A DNA stretch of 64,000 nt, taken from positions 46,369,558-46,433,557 of the forward strand of contig NC_079205.1 in assembly GCF_026745355.1 (NCBI RefSeq). The letters run 5' to 3'. Every line of letters begins with the position of its first letter. The first letter of the stretch is position 1. The position numbers and the translations under genes were made by a program. This document shows, one piece after another, positions 1-11,046 of this stretch. Below the pieces are notes generated by a model. It was given only the letters and a program-made list of their open reading frames with translations, was not told the DNA's origin and did no database searches. Origin of the DNA: Beta vulgaris subsp. vulgaris. Lineage: Eukaryota > Streptophyta > Magnoliopsida > Caryophyllales > Amaranthaceae.

Positions 1-2242
1 ATATTGTAGAAATCTGATGTATGTGTTGTTTTGTGATATGCATATGTATTTATTTTTGTGTTTTTATCATTACAAATTCATTTTTATTGTTCAATAGTGA
101 TTCTACTTGGATATCATGAAACAAGACTATCATGAAACTATCTTAGTTATAACGAGACTATCATGAAACAAGATTCACAAAGATCATGGAAGCCAAAAAG
201 AGATGACAATTTCGTAATCGATAATAGAAATGATGTTGCTCAATTGACGGACAATTTCATGATCTAAGGTAACTAGAAACTCATTTCTATTATGATTTTA
301 TCGATTTCACAAAGATCATGAAACAACATGTCCAATCTCCACAATCTCAAGGTACGAGTTCACAAAGATCATCTTAGTTATAACGAGACTATCTGACACA
401 AGATTCTCTTTGGTAATCTTTTCTAGGCAAAAATGTATATTCAAATATTACAACTGAAGTCTAGTTTAAAGAGTTCAAAAAGGACCCATATATATCAAGC
501 AAGCTGGTATAAATAACTAGAGAAAAACGAGGAAGATCAGCACTTTCACTGTTTGAGCATCATCTTGATTCCTGCTTCTCTGTCGATGTGTGCACCATCT
601 TGTGATATGGATGATTCACAAAAGAGAACCACGTAATAACTGAAACATCATGATAAAAGGTACCAGTTAGAAAGTGAGCCACGAAAAACGAGAAATGAAC
701 GAACTTTACTAAGACAACCAGTTAGAAAGTGCCAACAAGAAGATAAACTTACTTGATTGACAGCAGGTGGGATTTTAGCAATAGTATACACTTACTTAAT
801 TCGGGTAAACAGTCATGTTTGTGTTTGGTCTTGGGTTGATTTAAGCTACTTGAGAACATGAAAAATATAGATAGATTTCTTGCTGGTAATTTAATAAAAC
901 AATGATGTACTTTTAATCCATTCTTGATGTACTTTTAAGCTAGTGGTGATGTATTTTTAGCCACCATTAGTTATATTTTAGCTAAAATATACCATGAACA
1001 TTTAAGCACTTATAACTTTACTACCCTATTAATAGCTACTTGAGGTTGGGATTATTTTCATATCCTATAAATAGTTAAATTTACAAAAAAAAAAGAGAGA
1101 AAAAAGGGAAGGTATTCACCCATTATAACTTTAGCTAGCAATCTGTATAAACTGCTGATACTTCATTGTAAATATAATGTGCTACAGTCCAGCAACTGAA
1201 TTGTTATTTCTCAAATAAGCACTTGGTACAAGATTTGATGTTTTATTGTTATCTGATCTTGTCTTCTGTCTTTCACTTACTAAATTATTAGTTTTGAAAG
1301 CCATGTATTAGCTAATAGTACCAACTATTTTAATACTAAACTATCATGATGTACTTATCATCAAGTCCTAATTTATGACTATATGAGAGTTTAATGTGTT
1401 TATGATATTTAAACTAAACATTTTTAATCGATAATGTACTTTTATGCTATCAGTGATGTACTTATAAGTCATCAGTGATGTACTTATAAGTCATCAGTGA
1501 TGTACTTTTAGCCTTATCTGACATATCTTCCTTCAAATAAGAAACCTAATTATGCAAGAGCCATATTTGATATTTCACATGACTGATAGGATACATTTAT
1601 GCTAGAAATCAGATATTCACTCATAGAAAGTAGTTGTGATCCCAAACTTATCACATACAAGAAATCTTTGATTTGAAATTTGATATAACATTAATGATTA
1701 AGATACTTATTATCACATCGGAGAAAGCCAATCATTCACCTGCTACTTGTATTATTGGAGTATGTTGATTATGGTCTTCTATAGTAGGTTGAATTTCCAT
1801 GAAATCCTCTGGAGAAAGGAACACAATAATTTTAGTTGAAAGACACAATAAAAAACTTAACTGAAAGAATCACAAAAATAAATTAGATATGCATAGATCA
1901 CATTTCATGTTTGTGTATGATATTGCCAAAAATCTAACTTCTATTTTTATAAGAGATTTAATGTACTTGTAGGTCTTTAATGATGTATATATGGCAAAGA
2001 TATAATGTACATGAGTTGTATTGGTAAACCAAAGGTTAGAAAGCAAACACTAGCCATGCATCATACATCAAAAGGTGTTAGACTAGAGGTCAGAGCATAT
2101 TAAGCTAACTACCCTTCTTGAACCTTTAATCTAGTTAATTCGTAGCAAAAGCAAAAACAGAGTAAGATGATTACAAGTTAATACTGAACAGGCCATCATT
2201 TAGCTTATTTTCTATAATTATTCAGGTGTATTAAATCAATCA
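1..2242. other. AT-rich sequence without a recognisable gene
   Basis: I see no convincing coding region on either strand. The stretch holds imperfect repeats built on the phrases TATCATGAAAC and ACAAAGATCATG in the first 400 bases. A motif close to TGATGTACTTTTA recurs from about 900 to 2000. It may be the upstream flank of the formamidase relic or part of an old element that starts outside the window. Confidence 0.5.
1451..1513 (+). repeat. 22-bp minisatellite, TGATGTAC core
   Basis: Two identical 22-bp units (1451-1472 and 1473-1494) and a partial third unit contain TGATGTACTTATAAGTCA. A second 22-bp minisatellite with the same TGATGTAC core lies at 4817-4871. Confidence 0.85.
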
Positions 2243-2464
2243 ATGGCTTTATTATATGGTGCAAGAACTGTAGTTCCAGTAGATCTGAAGAAGCAGCCAT
2301 GGGAACAGAAGCTTCCCCTTCACAACCGGTGGCACCCGGACATACCACATGTCGCAGAAGCGAAGATTGGAGAGGTTTTCAGGGTATAAATGGTAGATTT
2401 TACTGGAGGTGGTATAAAAAATGACTCCTCTTCTGAGGACATCAAGCATGCTGATCTTTCTGTT
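2243..2464 (+). pseudogene. Formamidase exon 1, upstream copy (broken)
   Basis: Translation from the ATG at 2243 gives a sequence I recognise as the N-terminus of plant formamidase (acetamidase/formamidase family, which hydrolyses formamide to formate and ammonia). Visible motifs are VPVDLKKQPWEQ, LPLHNRWHPDIP and VAEAKIGEVFRV. The frame runs open for 48 codons and then meets TAA at 2387-2389, where the family usually has glutamate. The frame continues afterwards through MVDFTGGG to a plausible donor site (GTATGC at 2465). No matching exon 2 follows before the second exon 1 copy at 3609, so this is a duplicated or orphan first exon. The identification rests on conserved motifs I recognise, not on a search. 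Confidence 0.8.
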
Positions 2465-2810
2465 GTATGCTGCTTCTTCTCTCCTCCTTTTTCTTTTGTT
2501 GTATTCAATAATATGCTATGAATTATTAGTCTTCATATGAGAACTTTGTTACTATCCTCTAAACTTATGCAAGATAAACTCTTTTCAATATCCTGATAAT
2601 CCAACATTAGTCAGTTAATAGGATATTGTAGTCATTTGTAGAATAAAACCTTTGCTTACACAGTTCACACTGCTCTTTTCTTTTATGTTCTTAAGCATAG
2701 AAGAAGTATCATGTACTTGACCAAACCCCTCATGTATCAACTCAACTTATTGTATGCCCTTTACCCCAAAACGCAAAATATACAAACACATACGCAAGCA
2801 TGCATAAATA

Positions 2811-3038
2811 TTATTCCTTCCGTTCTACACAGAAGTTCTTCAACTTTGACCATATATTTTTTTCAAATTTTTATAAAAAAGGGTACTCTATTAAATGTCT
2901 TTGTATCCGTCACAATAAATATATATCTTTTTTTAAGAAGTTATACTGATTTGATGATTAAAAACGGTGATGGTCAATATTGTGGGTTGGCAAACAAAAA
3001 AACCAAAGTGGAACTACTATTGTGGCACGGATGGAATA
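2811..3038. mobile_element. Stowaway-like MITE
   Basis: The left end reads ATTCCTTCCGTTCTACACAG. The right end in reverse complement reads ATTCCATCCGTGCCACAATA, so the two form imperfect terminal inverted repeats of the Stowaway (Tc1/mariner) type. The element sits in the apparent intron between the two formamidase exon 1 copies. The TA duplication is not clean, so the exact ends are approximate. Confidence 0.55.
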
Positions 3039-3240
3039 TATACTAATATACGCTAATATACTACTGAAAGAACATACATATTTTGCAACTGTAAGAGCCA
3101 CATACCTATAGCTTATAGCTTATAGCAAGTTGCATCCCTTTATTCGGAGCAAAACTGAAAGAACGACTGTAATAGTGTTTTCATGAATCAAAGATATATA
3201 CCTGCAGATTAAAAGGTAACATAAAGTGTTCTAAGGATAT

Positions 3241-3398
3241 ATTCATCATTTTTAAATTAAGGAAGCAAATCAGAACCCTGAACATCAGATGCAGTAATCT
3301 TGATCGATAGTGTTGTAGAGAAGATATTCGTCATCTTTAAATTAAGGAAGCAAATTAGAACCCTAAACGTCAGATTCAGTAATCTTGATTGATAGTTA
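3241..3398 (+). repeat. 85-bp tandem duplication
   Basis: The segments beginning at 3241 and 3326 are about 90% alike. Both hold TTTAAATTAAGGAAGCAAAT and a conserved GTAATCTTGAT tail. This is a simple two-copy tandem duplication just upstream of the second formamidase exon 1 copy. Confidence 0.85.
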
Positions 3399-3608
3399 CC
3401 CTTTCAATGTGTCCAATATGAAAAGAAATTTGAAAGGACCACCAGGAAAGAAAAACAGGTCATTAAAATTTGTCACTTCTAGCCATGTTCTATAGTCAAA
3501 AACACACAAAAACTTCAACCAATATGTGGGAATATTACTAGAAAGTTCTAACATGAGAAAGTTGTCAAAAAAATCTAGCAAAGCAATAACATGTGATCAA
3601 TAACATGT

Positions 3609-3807
3609 ATGGCTCCTTGAACACCAAGATTAGTGGTACCAGTGAACTTGAAAAGGCAACCATGGGAGCAAGAACTATCTCTTCATAATCGTTGGCACCC
3701 TCAAATACCTCCAGTTGCAGAGGTAAAAGCAGGGGAATTTTTCAGAGTTGAGATGGTGGATTGGACAGGACTCTGCTTCTGATGTAAAAACTATTGACCT
3801 CTCAACT
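3609..3807 (+). pseudogene. Formamidase exon 1, downstream copy (broken)
   Basis: The ATG at 3609 begins MAP then TGA (3618-3620), followed in frame by TPRLVVPVNLKRQPWEQ, LSLHNRWHPQIPPVAEVKAG and EFFRVEMVDWTG. This is the same formamidase N-terminus as at 2243, so the locus holds two versions of exon 1. After the DWTG block a small deletion shifts the frame; the DVKTIDLST tail resumes in another frame up to a donor site (GTAAGA at 3808). The intron 3808-4144 joins it to the exon at 4145 with matching phase. Three lesions (early stop, deletion, frameshift) make it non-functional. Confidence 0.8.
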
Positions 3808-4144
3808 GTAAGAACCACATACTTATAAGCTATAGTAGTAGTTTTAGTGGCGGTACACTCGTATGGTTATGATATAGCAAGTATTATATTCTAGGAAATG
3901 CAAAAGGTTGTTTGGTTGAGTATGGGGATTGGGGAGTAAACCCCTCATGAGCAACTTCCTCCATTTCGTGCGAAGTAGACTTCCTAGGAAGTGTAACTCC
4001 ACATTCTTATACTTCTAAGGACTACTTCCCAAATCAAATGCACAAATATTGGATTCTATCAACAATTTTTGCGATTAAAATTCATCACAACTTTTGTCTT
4101 TTGGAGCTTTACTAATGTCTATAACTGTCTTATAATTCAACCAG

Positions 4145-4382
4145 GTACATTACCTAAGTGGGCCAATCAAGATTTTAGATGAATATGGGGTTCCGGCCAA
4201 ACCAAGTGATCTTCTCGTGGTGGAGATATGCAACCTAGGTCCTCTGCCTGGAGATGAGTGGGGTTACACTGCAACATTTGATAGAGAAAATAGGGGTGGG
4301 TTTTTGACTGATCATTTCCCTTGTGCTACTAAGGCTATATGATATTTTGAAGGGATATACGCATACTCACCTCACATACTAG
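4145..4382 (+). pseudogene. Formamidase exon 2 (broken)
   Basis: After the acceptor AACCAG the frame reads VHYLSGPIKILDEYGVPAKP, LLVVEICNLGPLPGDEWGYT and GGFLTDHFPCATKAI, then TGA at 4340-4342, then YFEGIYAYSPHIL up to a donor GTGAAT at 4383. These blocks are highly characteristic of plant formamidase. The stop replaces a position that is normally tryptophan, a single-base nonsense change. No exon 3 or later exons are visible downstream, so the gene is truncated as well as interrupted. Confidence 0.85.
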
Positions 4383-5602
4383 GTGAATTTATCAATCTAC
4401 AACTAAAACACTGATTTATTGCCATAAAAAATTCTTGATTAGAATTTTGAACTGTATTTTTGTTGATTCTCTACCTTTTTCTCATATGTAGTTATTAACT
4501 TATATTGATGTTCTACAGATGGCAACTGATTTTCACTAATAAAAACTGAATCTTGACTGATTAGTAATGTCATCTTTTTTTCAGTTGAAGAGTACAAGAC
4601 CTTAGTTAAATGGTTAGCTAAATAGTTAAGTACCTAGCAAGTATCTGTGAGGTGACTGCTATGCTGACACATGTTTTGCTTCCCCGAATCACCGAAACTT
4701 CCAATGCCCATATAATGCAATGCCATTCCCCTAGGTGTCGTATCAATGAGTGTAAACATAAATTCATTTTGTTAATCATTTATATGCTTTTCTTAATCAT
4801 TTAGTAAATTCAAAACTGATGTACATGTAGTAAACATATGATGTACATGTAGTAAACATATGATGTACATGTCCAAAGTCATCCGATTGCAGTACAAACA
4901 CATACGAGTCTCAAAATTTAATTCAACTGGCATGGCATCCATCAACAAGCAGTCTATACAAGCCAATTTAGGAAAGAATAGCAAGCAAAGTAAAGTCATA
5001 AAATTTGCATCAATAACCTAATAATAATTAATCCTCCAAAAACACAATTCACACATTCAATCCATCAGGAACAGAACAAAAGATGCAAATTCAAACCTAA
5101 AATTAAGAAATTTACTCATAATAGAGAGAGAAAAAGTTGAATATGAACAAAATTTCAGTGACAATCCATCACCATCAAGTATACTCTCTAAAAGACCTAA
5201 TTTTCTATTAAAAAATGCGAAAACTATAACTATAATTATAGAATCCATGAATTGACTCTAGAACACAAGTACATCAATTTTTAAAAAAATCGAATTCCAT
5301 GAATTACTTCTACACTTCGTACCTGATGATGATTACTTGATGGATGAATTTCGATCAGAAAAGTTCAGATTTTTGTCTGTAATAATCCGTCGATGATGAG
5401 AGGTAATTTTTTGATTTTTTCCTCAATGAGAGAAGTACTGTTCACGCAAATGTTGCCGCTAAAGAATTGCTGAGAAAATTCAGTTTTGTTATTACGGCTA
5501 TGGCAAATCGTAGCCCTTAGGTCTTTTCTGATCTAACGGTTGTTGTTAATTCTCATATATTAATCTGTTCTCATATATCTATTCATTCTCACCGGATCCC
5601 GA

Positions 5603-5604
<2 letters not shown>
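4383..5604. other. AT-rich non-coding stretch
   Basis: No later formamidase exon and no other gene is visible. It contains a 22-bp minisatellite (4817-4871). The end, with repeated TTCTCATATAT-type phrases around 5548-5590, resembles the subterminal region of an old DNA transposon, but no partner end is visible. Confidence 0.45.
4817..4871 (+). repeat. 22-bp minisatellite, TGATGTACATG core
   Basis: Two perfect 22-bp units (4817-4838 and 4839-4860) and a partial third carry TGATGTACATGTAGTAAACA. Unit length and core match the repeat at 1451. Confidence 0.85.
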
Positions 5605-5678
<74 letters not shown>

Positions 5679-5680
5679 CA
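5605..5680. repeat. AT microsatellite
   Basis: A run of AT dinucleotides with GTAT interruptions. It ends just before the CACTA element that starts at 5698. Confidence 0.95.
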
Positions 5681-5697
5681 GATATGTAACCCACTAT

Positions 5698-7063
5698 CAC
5701 TAATGGAAAAAAACCTTATCTGTCACTTAGTAACAGATGCGGTTTTTACAAAACCGCATCAGAAAATCTAGGAGGAAAATCTGATTTGATCCTCTTGTGG
5801 ACCGCATCAGATTAAAAACTGATGCGGTTTTTTTAAAAATCTGATGCGGTTTCTAGGACCACATCAGATTTTCGATTTATTTAGGCCCTAAAATGACGCG
5901 GCCCATCAGCTCCCCATATTAATGACGCGGCCCACTCTCACCCTCACTCCCACTCAAACCCTACCTGTCCCTCACTCCACTCCCACCCAAACCCTAACTC
6001 CCTTACTTCCCCTCTCTCTCCTCTCAACGCCATCTCAACTTCTGTCTCTCTCCTCGCAACGCCTCTCCCCCTCCTCTCAGCACCTCTCAAACCCTAACTC
6101 TCTCACTTCCCCTCTCTCTCTCCTCCCTACTCCTCCCTAATCCTCCCTCATGCACCGAATAATCGAAGGATCCCACACAAAGAAACAATAATGAAGAACG
6201 AAAATCCAAACGAAAATCGAAGAAACCCACACAAAGAACGAATAAAATGAAGAACGAAAAGCGAAATTGGGGGAAAAAGAGCGAAACGAAGAAAGGAAGA
6301 CACGAAGAATCGACGAAATTGGTTTTTCTTTTTTCCGTTTTTTCGTTTTCGTACCATATTTTTTCGCTTTTTTTCTCACTTTTCATTTGATTTTATGATT
6401 ACATCCACAATTTTTTTTTTCTTTTTTCCATTTTTTTAGATCTAAGTTTGTTTTCGTTAATTTTCATTTCAGTTTTTTTCCTTTTTTTTCATTTTTGGAT
6501 CCAGGTTTGTTTTTGTTTTGTTTTCGTTAATTTTTGCTGTAATTAGTTTCATTTTTTTCATGCTGTAATTAGTTTCAATTTTTTTATTTCAGGTTATCTA
6601 ATTTTATTATTTCATAATTCAGATATTGTAACTTGTGGATATTCATTATTATATTTAGTTTTATAAATAATGCATGAATTCAGTGTACTATACTAGTTTT
6701 TTTTAGTTTATTTTATAATTAATGCTGAAAATAATTCGAAAATATGTTGGTTTTATTTCTGTTTTTTTAGATTTTGTTGGGTTTTGTACTAGATACTTGT
6801 ATTATACGAAAATAATACCTTGTGTGATGTTGGTGCACATAAGCTTGCAACTCTACAGTGTAGAGTTGCAGGCATTTTTTTTTTAATAAATAAATGCTAC
6901 AATCTGATGCGGTGCATGGACCGAATCTGATGCTATAATTTGATGCTGTCGTGGATCGCATCAGATTAATTTTCTAATATGTTGCGGGCCTATCTGATGC
7001 GGACCAAAGCCGCACCAGTAAGCCCGAATTTGACCGCATCAGATGGGCTTTTTTCCAGTAATG
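5698..7063. mobile_element. Non-autonomous CACTA (En/Spm) element
   Basis: The left end is CACTAATGGAAAAAAACC. The right end in reverse complement is CATTACTGGAAAAAAGCC. Both are flanked by TAT (5695-5697 and 7064-7066), the 3-bp duplication expected of CACTA elements. Subterminal zones hold many direct and inverted copies of CTGATGCGGT, presumably transposase-binding sites. There is no transposase gene. The interior (about 5920-6560) has a CT-rich stretch followed by T-rich DNA that resembles a plant 5' untranslated region, possibly captured from a host gene. Reading frames in the CT-rich part are low-complexity and not credible proteins. Confidence 0.85.
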
Positions 7064-7066
7064 TAT

Positions 7067-7434
7067 AAATAGACAATTAAAAATTATTAACTATACCGAG
7101 TTGGACTTCACTAATCATTAATATCTATCTCTAGTGGCTCATTAGTGACTGATCTTTTTGCAATAGGTAATTTGGGACTGAATTTTGGGACTTAAATTGT
7201 GTTAGTATCAATTCAGGGGCCGAATAATTTGTAGTTACTAGTTAGTGACTGATAACTTTTCAGTAGTTAATTTATGACTGATATTTGCGATTGAATATAC
7301 GTTAGTAGCTAATCCGTGACTAAAGTTTTATCAGTATTAATTAAGTAACAGGCAACTTTCGTAGTTAATTAGCAATTGATTTTTGTTTGGTCGCAAAAAT
7401 TCGTCGCTAATGGGGCTCTTTCTTGTACGTAGTG
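7067..7434. mobile_element. CACTA element end (truncated)
   Basis: The right end in reverse complement reads CACTACGTACAAGAAAGAGC, a CACTA-type terminus. The 370 bases before it are filled with degenerate GTGACTGAT and AGTAGTTAATT phrases typical of subterminal repeats. The partner left end is not visible. It may have been overrun by the element at 5698 or lost. Confidence 0.6.
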
Positions 7435-8146
7435 GTGGAGTTAGGATTTCACCACCGATAATGAATTTCTTTTTGTTTTTGAGTAAGTATAGTATTTTAT
7501 GTAAAATTATGTTGCTCAGACTCGAGTATTCATCGAGTACGTGGCAAAGTGTCGAGCTCGAATATATTTCATAACTTTTTCAATTTTTAAAAGAAGTGTC
7601 CAAGTGTCCCACCTATGTCCGAATGACGAGAATCTGACACGGGTACTTAGATTGATATGAAGAGTACAAACAACACAGATGTAAAGTAAATATTAGTTTT
7701 AAAACTAAAACTTATTAAACCATAGCATATTATTATTTTGTTTATCCATATGAGTCACGAAGGAAGTACAAAGTAGAAAGAAGGGGATGGAGGATCGGAT
7801 GTGAACCTGTGTCCTATCGTTCACATCACCTCAATCATAACTACTGGGCCAAGACATCCTTGGTACCATAGCATATTAGTATGATGTCATAAAAAAAGAT
7901 TAAGTCTAGTATGTTTAAAGTATAATACTAGTAGACTAATGCTAATGTTTACAGATATAAAGGAGGTCTAAAATCACAAGTAACATAATACATTCGTTTA
8001 CTGTATTAGCTATTCCAACATTCGTAAGTCCTAACCTTTACAACGTAGCTAGGATGTGATGTTATCTATTATTTACCAAAATTTGGAAGGAACCCAGATA
8101 GCAACAACTAATATAAGAATATATGAAATTATACTTGGTATTAGAA
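7435..8146. other. Unassigned AT-rich stretch
   Basis: No gene or complete element recognised. GTGGTGGAGTTAGGATTTCA at its start resembles phrases that recur near 55290, suggesting remnants of a dispersed repeat. Confidence 0.4.
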
Positions 8147-8510
8147 CTTGTTTTAGGACCCGTGCATAATGTACGAGAGTATTTATTGTTTTATTACATA
8201 TTTAAAGGAAGTCCCATAATAACAATGACACAAATTACAAATATAAATGTCTAAATCAATTTATATGCTTGCAAACACTTCCTTTTAAACATTTGTTGTA
8301 CTTGTACGCACATTGTGTTCTTTATCAAACGGAAGGATCTTGAGACCTTTTTTTGCTCGTAATTCTAGAAACGGCAACATAAAATTGTCCATGACTGAAA
8401 ACAGGTCTCGAGAGATACAAGTCCACATGAGATAGAGATTGTCATTGACTTTTATTCATAGTCATACCAAGACAAACCATTAAAGGAAATTGTCGTGAGT
8501 CGTCTATGAA
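8147..8510 (-). mobile_element. Helitron 3' end with helicase remnant
   Basis: On the minus strand the sequence ends CATTATGCACGGGTCCTAAA followed by ACAAG, close to the plant Helitron 3' pattern of a short hairpin some 10 bases before CTRR (here degraded to CAAG at 8147-8150). A helicase remnant lies just inside. The 5' end is not seen, so the right boundary is where the helicase similarity stops. Confidence 0.6.
8290..8505 (-). pseudogene. Helitron RepHel helicase C-terminal fragment
   Basis: Minus-strand translation gives MTMNKSQ, then a stop, then SLSHVDLYLSRPVFSHGQFY and VAVSRITSKKGLKIL. These are the C-terminal SF1 (Pif1-type) helicase motifs of plant Helitron RepHel proteins. In that family the segment contributes to ATP-dependent strand separation during rolling-circle transposition. 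Here only about 70 codons remain, with at least one in-frame stop (in KSQ-stop-QS, where glycine is usual). It sits directly beside a Helitron-like 3' terminus, in the expected orientation. Non-functional relic. Confidence 0.75.
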
Positions 8511-8519
8511 ATCTAATAG

Positions 8520-9097
8520 GAAATGGAGTCAAACACTTATTACGTTATCTTCGAGGAACACAAGACCTTGGATTATTCTATCAGTTGAACCAAATGCGTC
8601 ACTTATTGGTTATGTAGATGTTGGGTACCAATCAGACCCATAAAATGCTAAGTCTCAATTCGGACATCTGTTCACTTATGGAGGCACTGCAATATCTTGC
8701 AAATCCACAAAGAAGACCTTAACTGCTACATCATCATATCAAGCAGAACTAATTGCTCTTTATGAAGATGGACGGGAATGTGTATGGCTAGGTGCCTAGG
8801 TCAATGATCAAGAATATCCAAGAAAAGTGTGGAATGGAAACAATAACAACAAATCCAACTATCATCTACAAAGACAATATTGCATGTATCACCCAATCGA
8901 AGGGTACATCAAAGGAATATAACTAAACATTTATCACCAAAGCTCTTCTTCACTAATAACCACCAAAAAGAAGGGACGATAAAACAGATCCAATCATGTG
9001 AGAATCTTGCAGATTTATTTACCAAATCCCTTCCAGCGAAGAAATTTGAAAAATTAGTCCGAAAAATTGCAATGCGTCATCGTCACGCTATATGCTA
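8520..9097 (+). pseudogene. Copia RT-end/RNase H fragment
   Basis: Shifting reading frames give GVKHLLRYLRGTQDLGLFYQ, then KSQFGHLFTYGGTAISCKST, LTATSSYQAELIALYEDGRE, CVWL, and near the end SCENLADLFTKSLPAKKFEK. These are the RT tail and RNase H domain of a Ty1/copia polyprotein. The order of motifs is correct but stops and several frameshifts break it, and part of the middle is degraded. It is followed by a polypurine tract and an LTR in the right place. No gag, protease or integrase sequence is present upstream, so this is a 5'-truncated element. Confidence 0.85.
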
Positions 9098-9327
9098 GAT
9101 TTCGGGGAAGTAATATACGCGTTGCATTCTTTTTTTTTTCCCTTCGATCAAGTTTTTTTATATCCCATAGGGTTTTGCTGACAAGATTTTTAATGAAGTA
9201 GTTAATTTTAAGCATATAAGGATACATAATAGTTGTACTCTTTTTCTTTATGGATTTTTCCCACTGGTTTTTTCTAACAAGGTTCTTAACTAGACAACTA
9301 ATATCCTATTAATAATATGGGCATTCA

Positions 9328-9552
9328 AGGGGGAGTGTTATGAAGTAAAAAAGTGAATGCCATGTATTTAATGCATGACAAGTTTTTCCTAAACCTATAT
9401 ACTAAGGTAATGTACATATATTGACTTGTAGTATATTTATTGTAGTATAAATATGTCATTTGCCATAAGTAGCAATATACAAAAACGGGAAGAAAGAATC
9501 ACTTCTCCGCTATCTTTCACTCTATAATCTCTATGTTCCCTTTATTTCACAA
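9328..9552 (+). mobile_element. Copia polypurine tract and 3' LTR
   Basis: A polypurine tract AAGGGGGAG (9328-9335) precedes TGTTATGAAGTAAAAAAGTG, which starts the LTR at 9336. The LTR has a TATA-like stretch and ends near CACAACA around 9552. No second copy of it is in the window, consistent with truncation of the element's 5' half. Confidence 0.65.
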
Positions 9553-9599
9553 CATACTTCACACATCTTTTCTCAAGTGTTTTTTTTTTAATCAAATCT

Positions 9600-9882
9600 T
9601 TTCTCAAATACTTTAATCAAACATAAGTTTTATTTTACTAAAAAATACTACAATACTTCTACCTTCCCATATATGAAATGAAAATAACACAATCAATCAA
9701 AACATAACTTTACTTCAACCCTTCCTATTTAACATCAATTAACATAAGCCCAAATCAATTTGTTAGGATAACAAAAATAACAAGATTAAATGGAATGAAA
9801 TAATACACTCAATCAATAAAAACCTAAACTTTGCTTTAACCCTCCCTACTTAACTTCAATTAAGATAAGTTATAATTCCAAA
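9600..9882 (+). repeat. Diverged ~115-bp direct duplication
   Basis: The phrases CAACCCTTCCTATTTAACAT and TAACCCTCCCTACTTAACTT, each followed by CAATTAA(C/G)ATAAG, mark two diverged copies. The second copy is interrupted by the element at 9883 and seems to resume after 10857, where TTTAGGATAA and AACAAGATTAA match the first copy. Confidence 0.6.
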
Positions 9883-10856
9883 CAGGGGAGGATCTAGGAT
9901 TATAAATTTGAGGGATACTAACTAAATAATCTAACACAGTAAAGAACACAACTAAGAAATCGGCCAATATTTCCGTCACATGTATTAACAATGAGAAACT
10001 GAGTTTTAAGAATGACAAATCTAAAAACATATATCGTTCATGGCAGCTATTAAAAAATTATTTCATTATTGCATATTGGAACTCCATCCATTTTTTTTTT
10101 ACTTATGACTTTATACTCTCAAACACAAAAGTTTGACCATTAATTCCTTAATTACTTATCAATTACTACAAAGTATAAGAAGTTGACGATTAGAAAACAT
10201 ACATATAAATTAGTAAGTTCATCGTCTTACATAATGACATATTTTTTACTTAGTCAGACATAGAATATAGAAAGTGCATATATTCAAATTGTTGTATTGA
10301 TTTAAAATTGAATGGAGCACTCATTATTAATGTGTGATAGAAAAATCGATGATCAAAGACTCTAAGTTTGACTTGGACATAATAATATATAAATTGTTAG
10401 TCTGTAAACAACGAATACAACAGATTTAATTAAATAGAAAGGAAAAAAAAAAATCTTCACATGAACCGAAAAACATTATTCTTTAAAAAGAAAAAAAAAC
10501 GAAGTTATAACCAGAAATCTTTTGACTAGCAGATAAACTGAACCATGTTTTATTGTACATTAACCAAAAAGTATCATTGTTTCAAAAAGGAAAAACGAAA
10601 AAGAAAAAAGAAAACTAAGCAAAAATCATAATTTGACTAGCGCGAGGAGTCAAACCCCGCACTATGATTCATGCACACTTTACACTTCCCCTGCTAACCG
10701 CTGGAGCAAATTCTAGTCCATTCTTTCATACATGCAGAAATTAATTATATAGTACTGTAATCTTGATGAAACGAGGAAAATAATTTCTTTTTTATTTTTT
10801 TGGGGGAAGGGGCCGGGGCCACCCATAACCCTTCATAAGTCTGCGGTCCGCCTCTG
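9883..10856. mobile_element. hAT-like non-autonomous element
   Basis: The left end CAGGGGAGGATCTAGG and the right end in reverse complement CAGAGGCGGACCGCAG form imperfect terminal inverted repeats. The flanks ATTCCAAA and ACCCCAAA agree at 6 of 8 positions, consistent with an aged 8-bp duplication. The flanking DNA also joins into the duplication described at 9600. No coding sequence. A Stowaway-like insert may lie at about 10086-10323. Confidence 0.5.
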
Positions 10857-10887
10857 ACCCCAAACCAAAACTTTAGGATAATAATAA

Positions 10888-11046
10888 TAATATTATAATA
10901 ACAAGATTAACAAAAACATTAGAATTTTTGGACCCTAGACGGGAGCCCCCGCCTGCCCTCGCCTAGGGTCGGGCCTGAATATTCCCGTACATTATGTAAG
11001 GGTAATAAAACTATGTAATATTATAATAACAAGATTAACAAAAACA
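10888..11046 (+). repeat. 31-bp direct repeats flanking a GC-rich segment
   Basis: An exact 31-bp sequence containing AATAACAAGATTAACAAAAA occurs at 10888-10918 and again at 11016-11046. The 97 bases between them are unusually GC-rich (for example GGGAGCCCCCGCCTGCCCTC). The second repeat ends 82 bases before the start codon of the BSD gene, so the segment probably overlaps its promoter or 5' leader. Confidence 0.9.

Noticed and set aside
5922..6386. Frames of 69-99 codons in the CT-rich part of the CACTA element
   Set aside because: Simple CT/TC repeats and T-rich DNA keep several frames open at once. The proteins are Pro/Leu/Ser or Phe/Ser runs.
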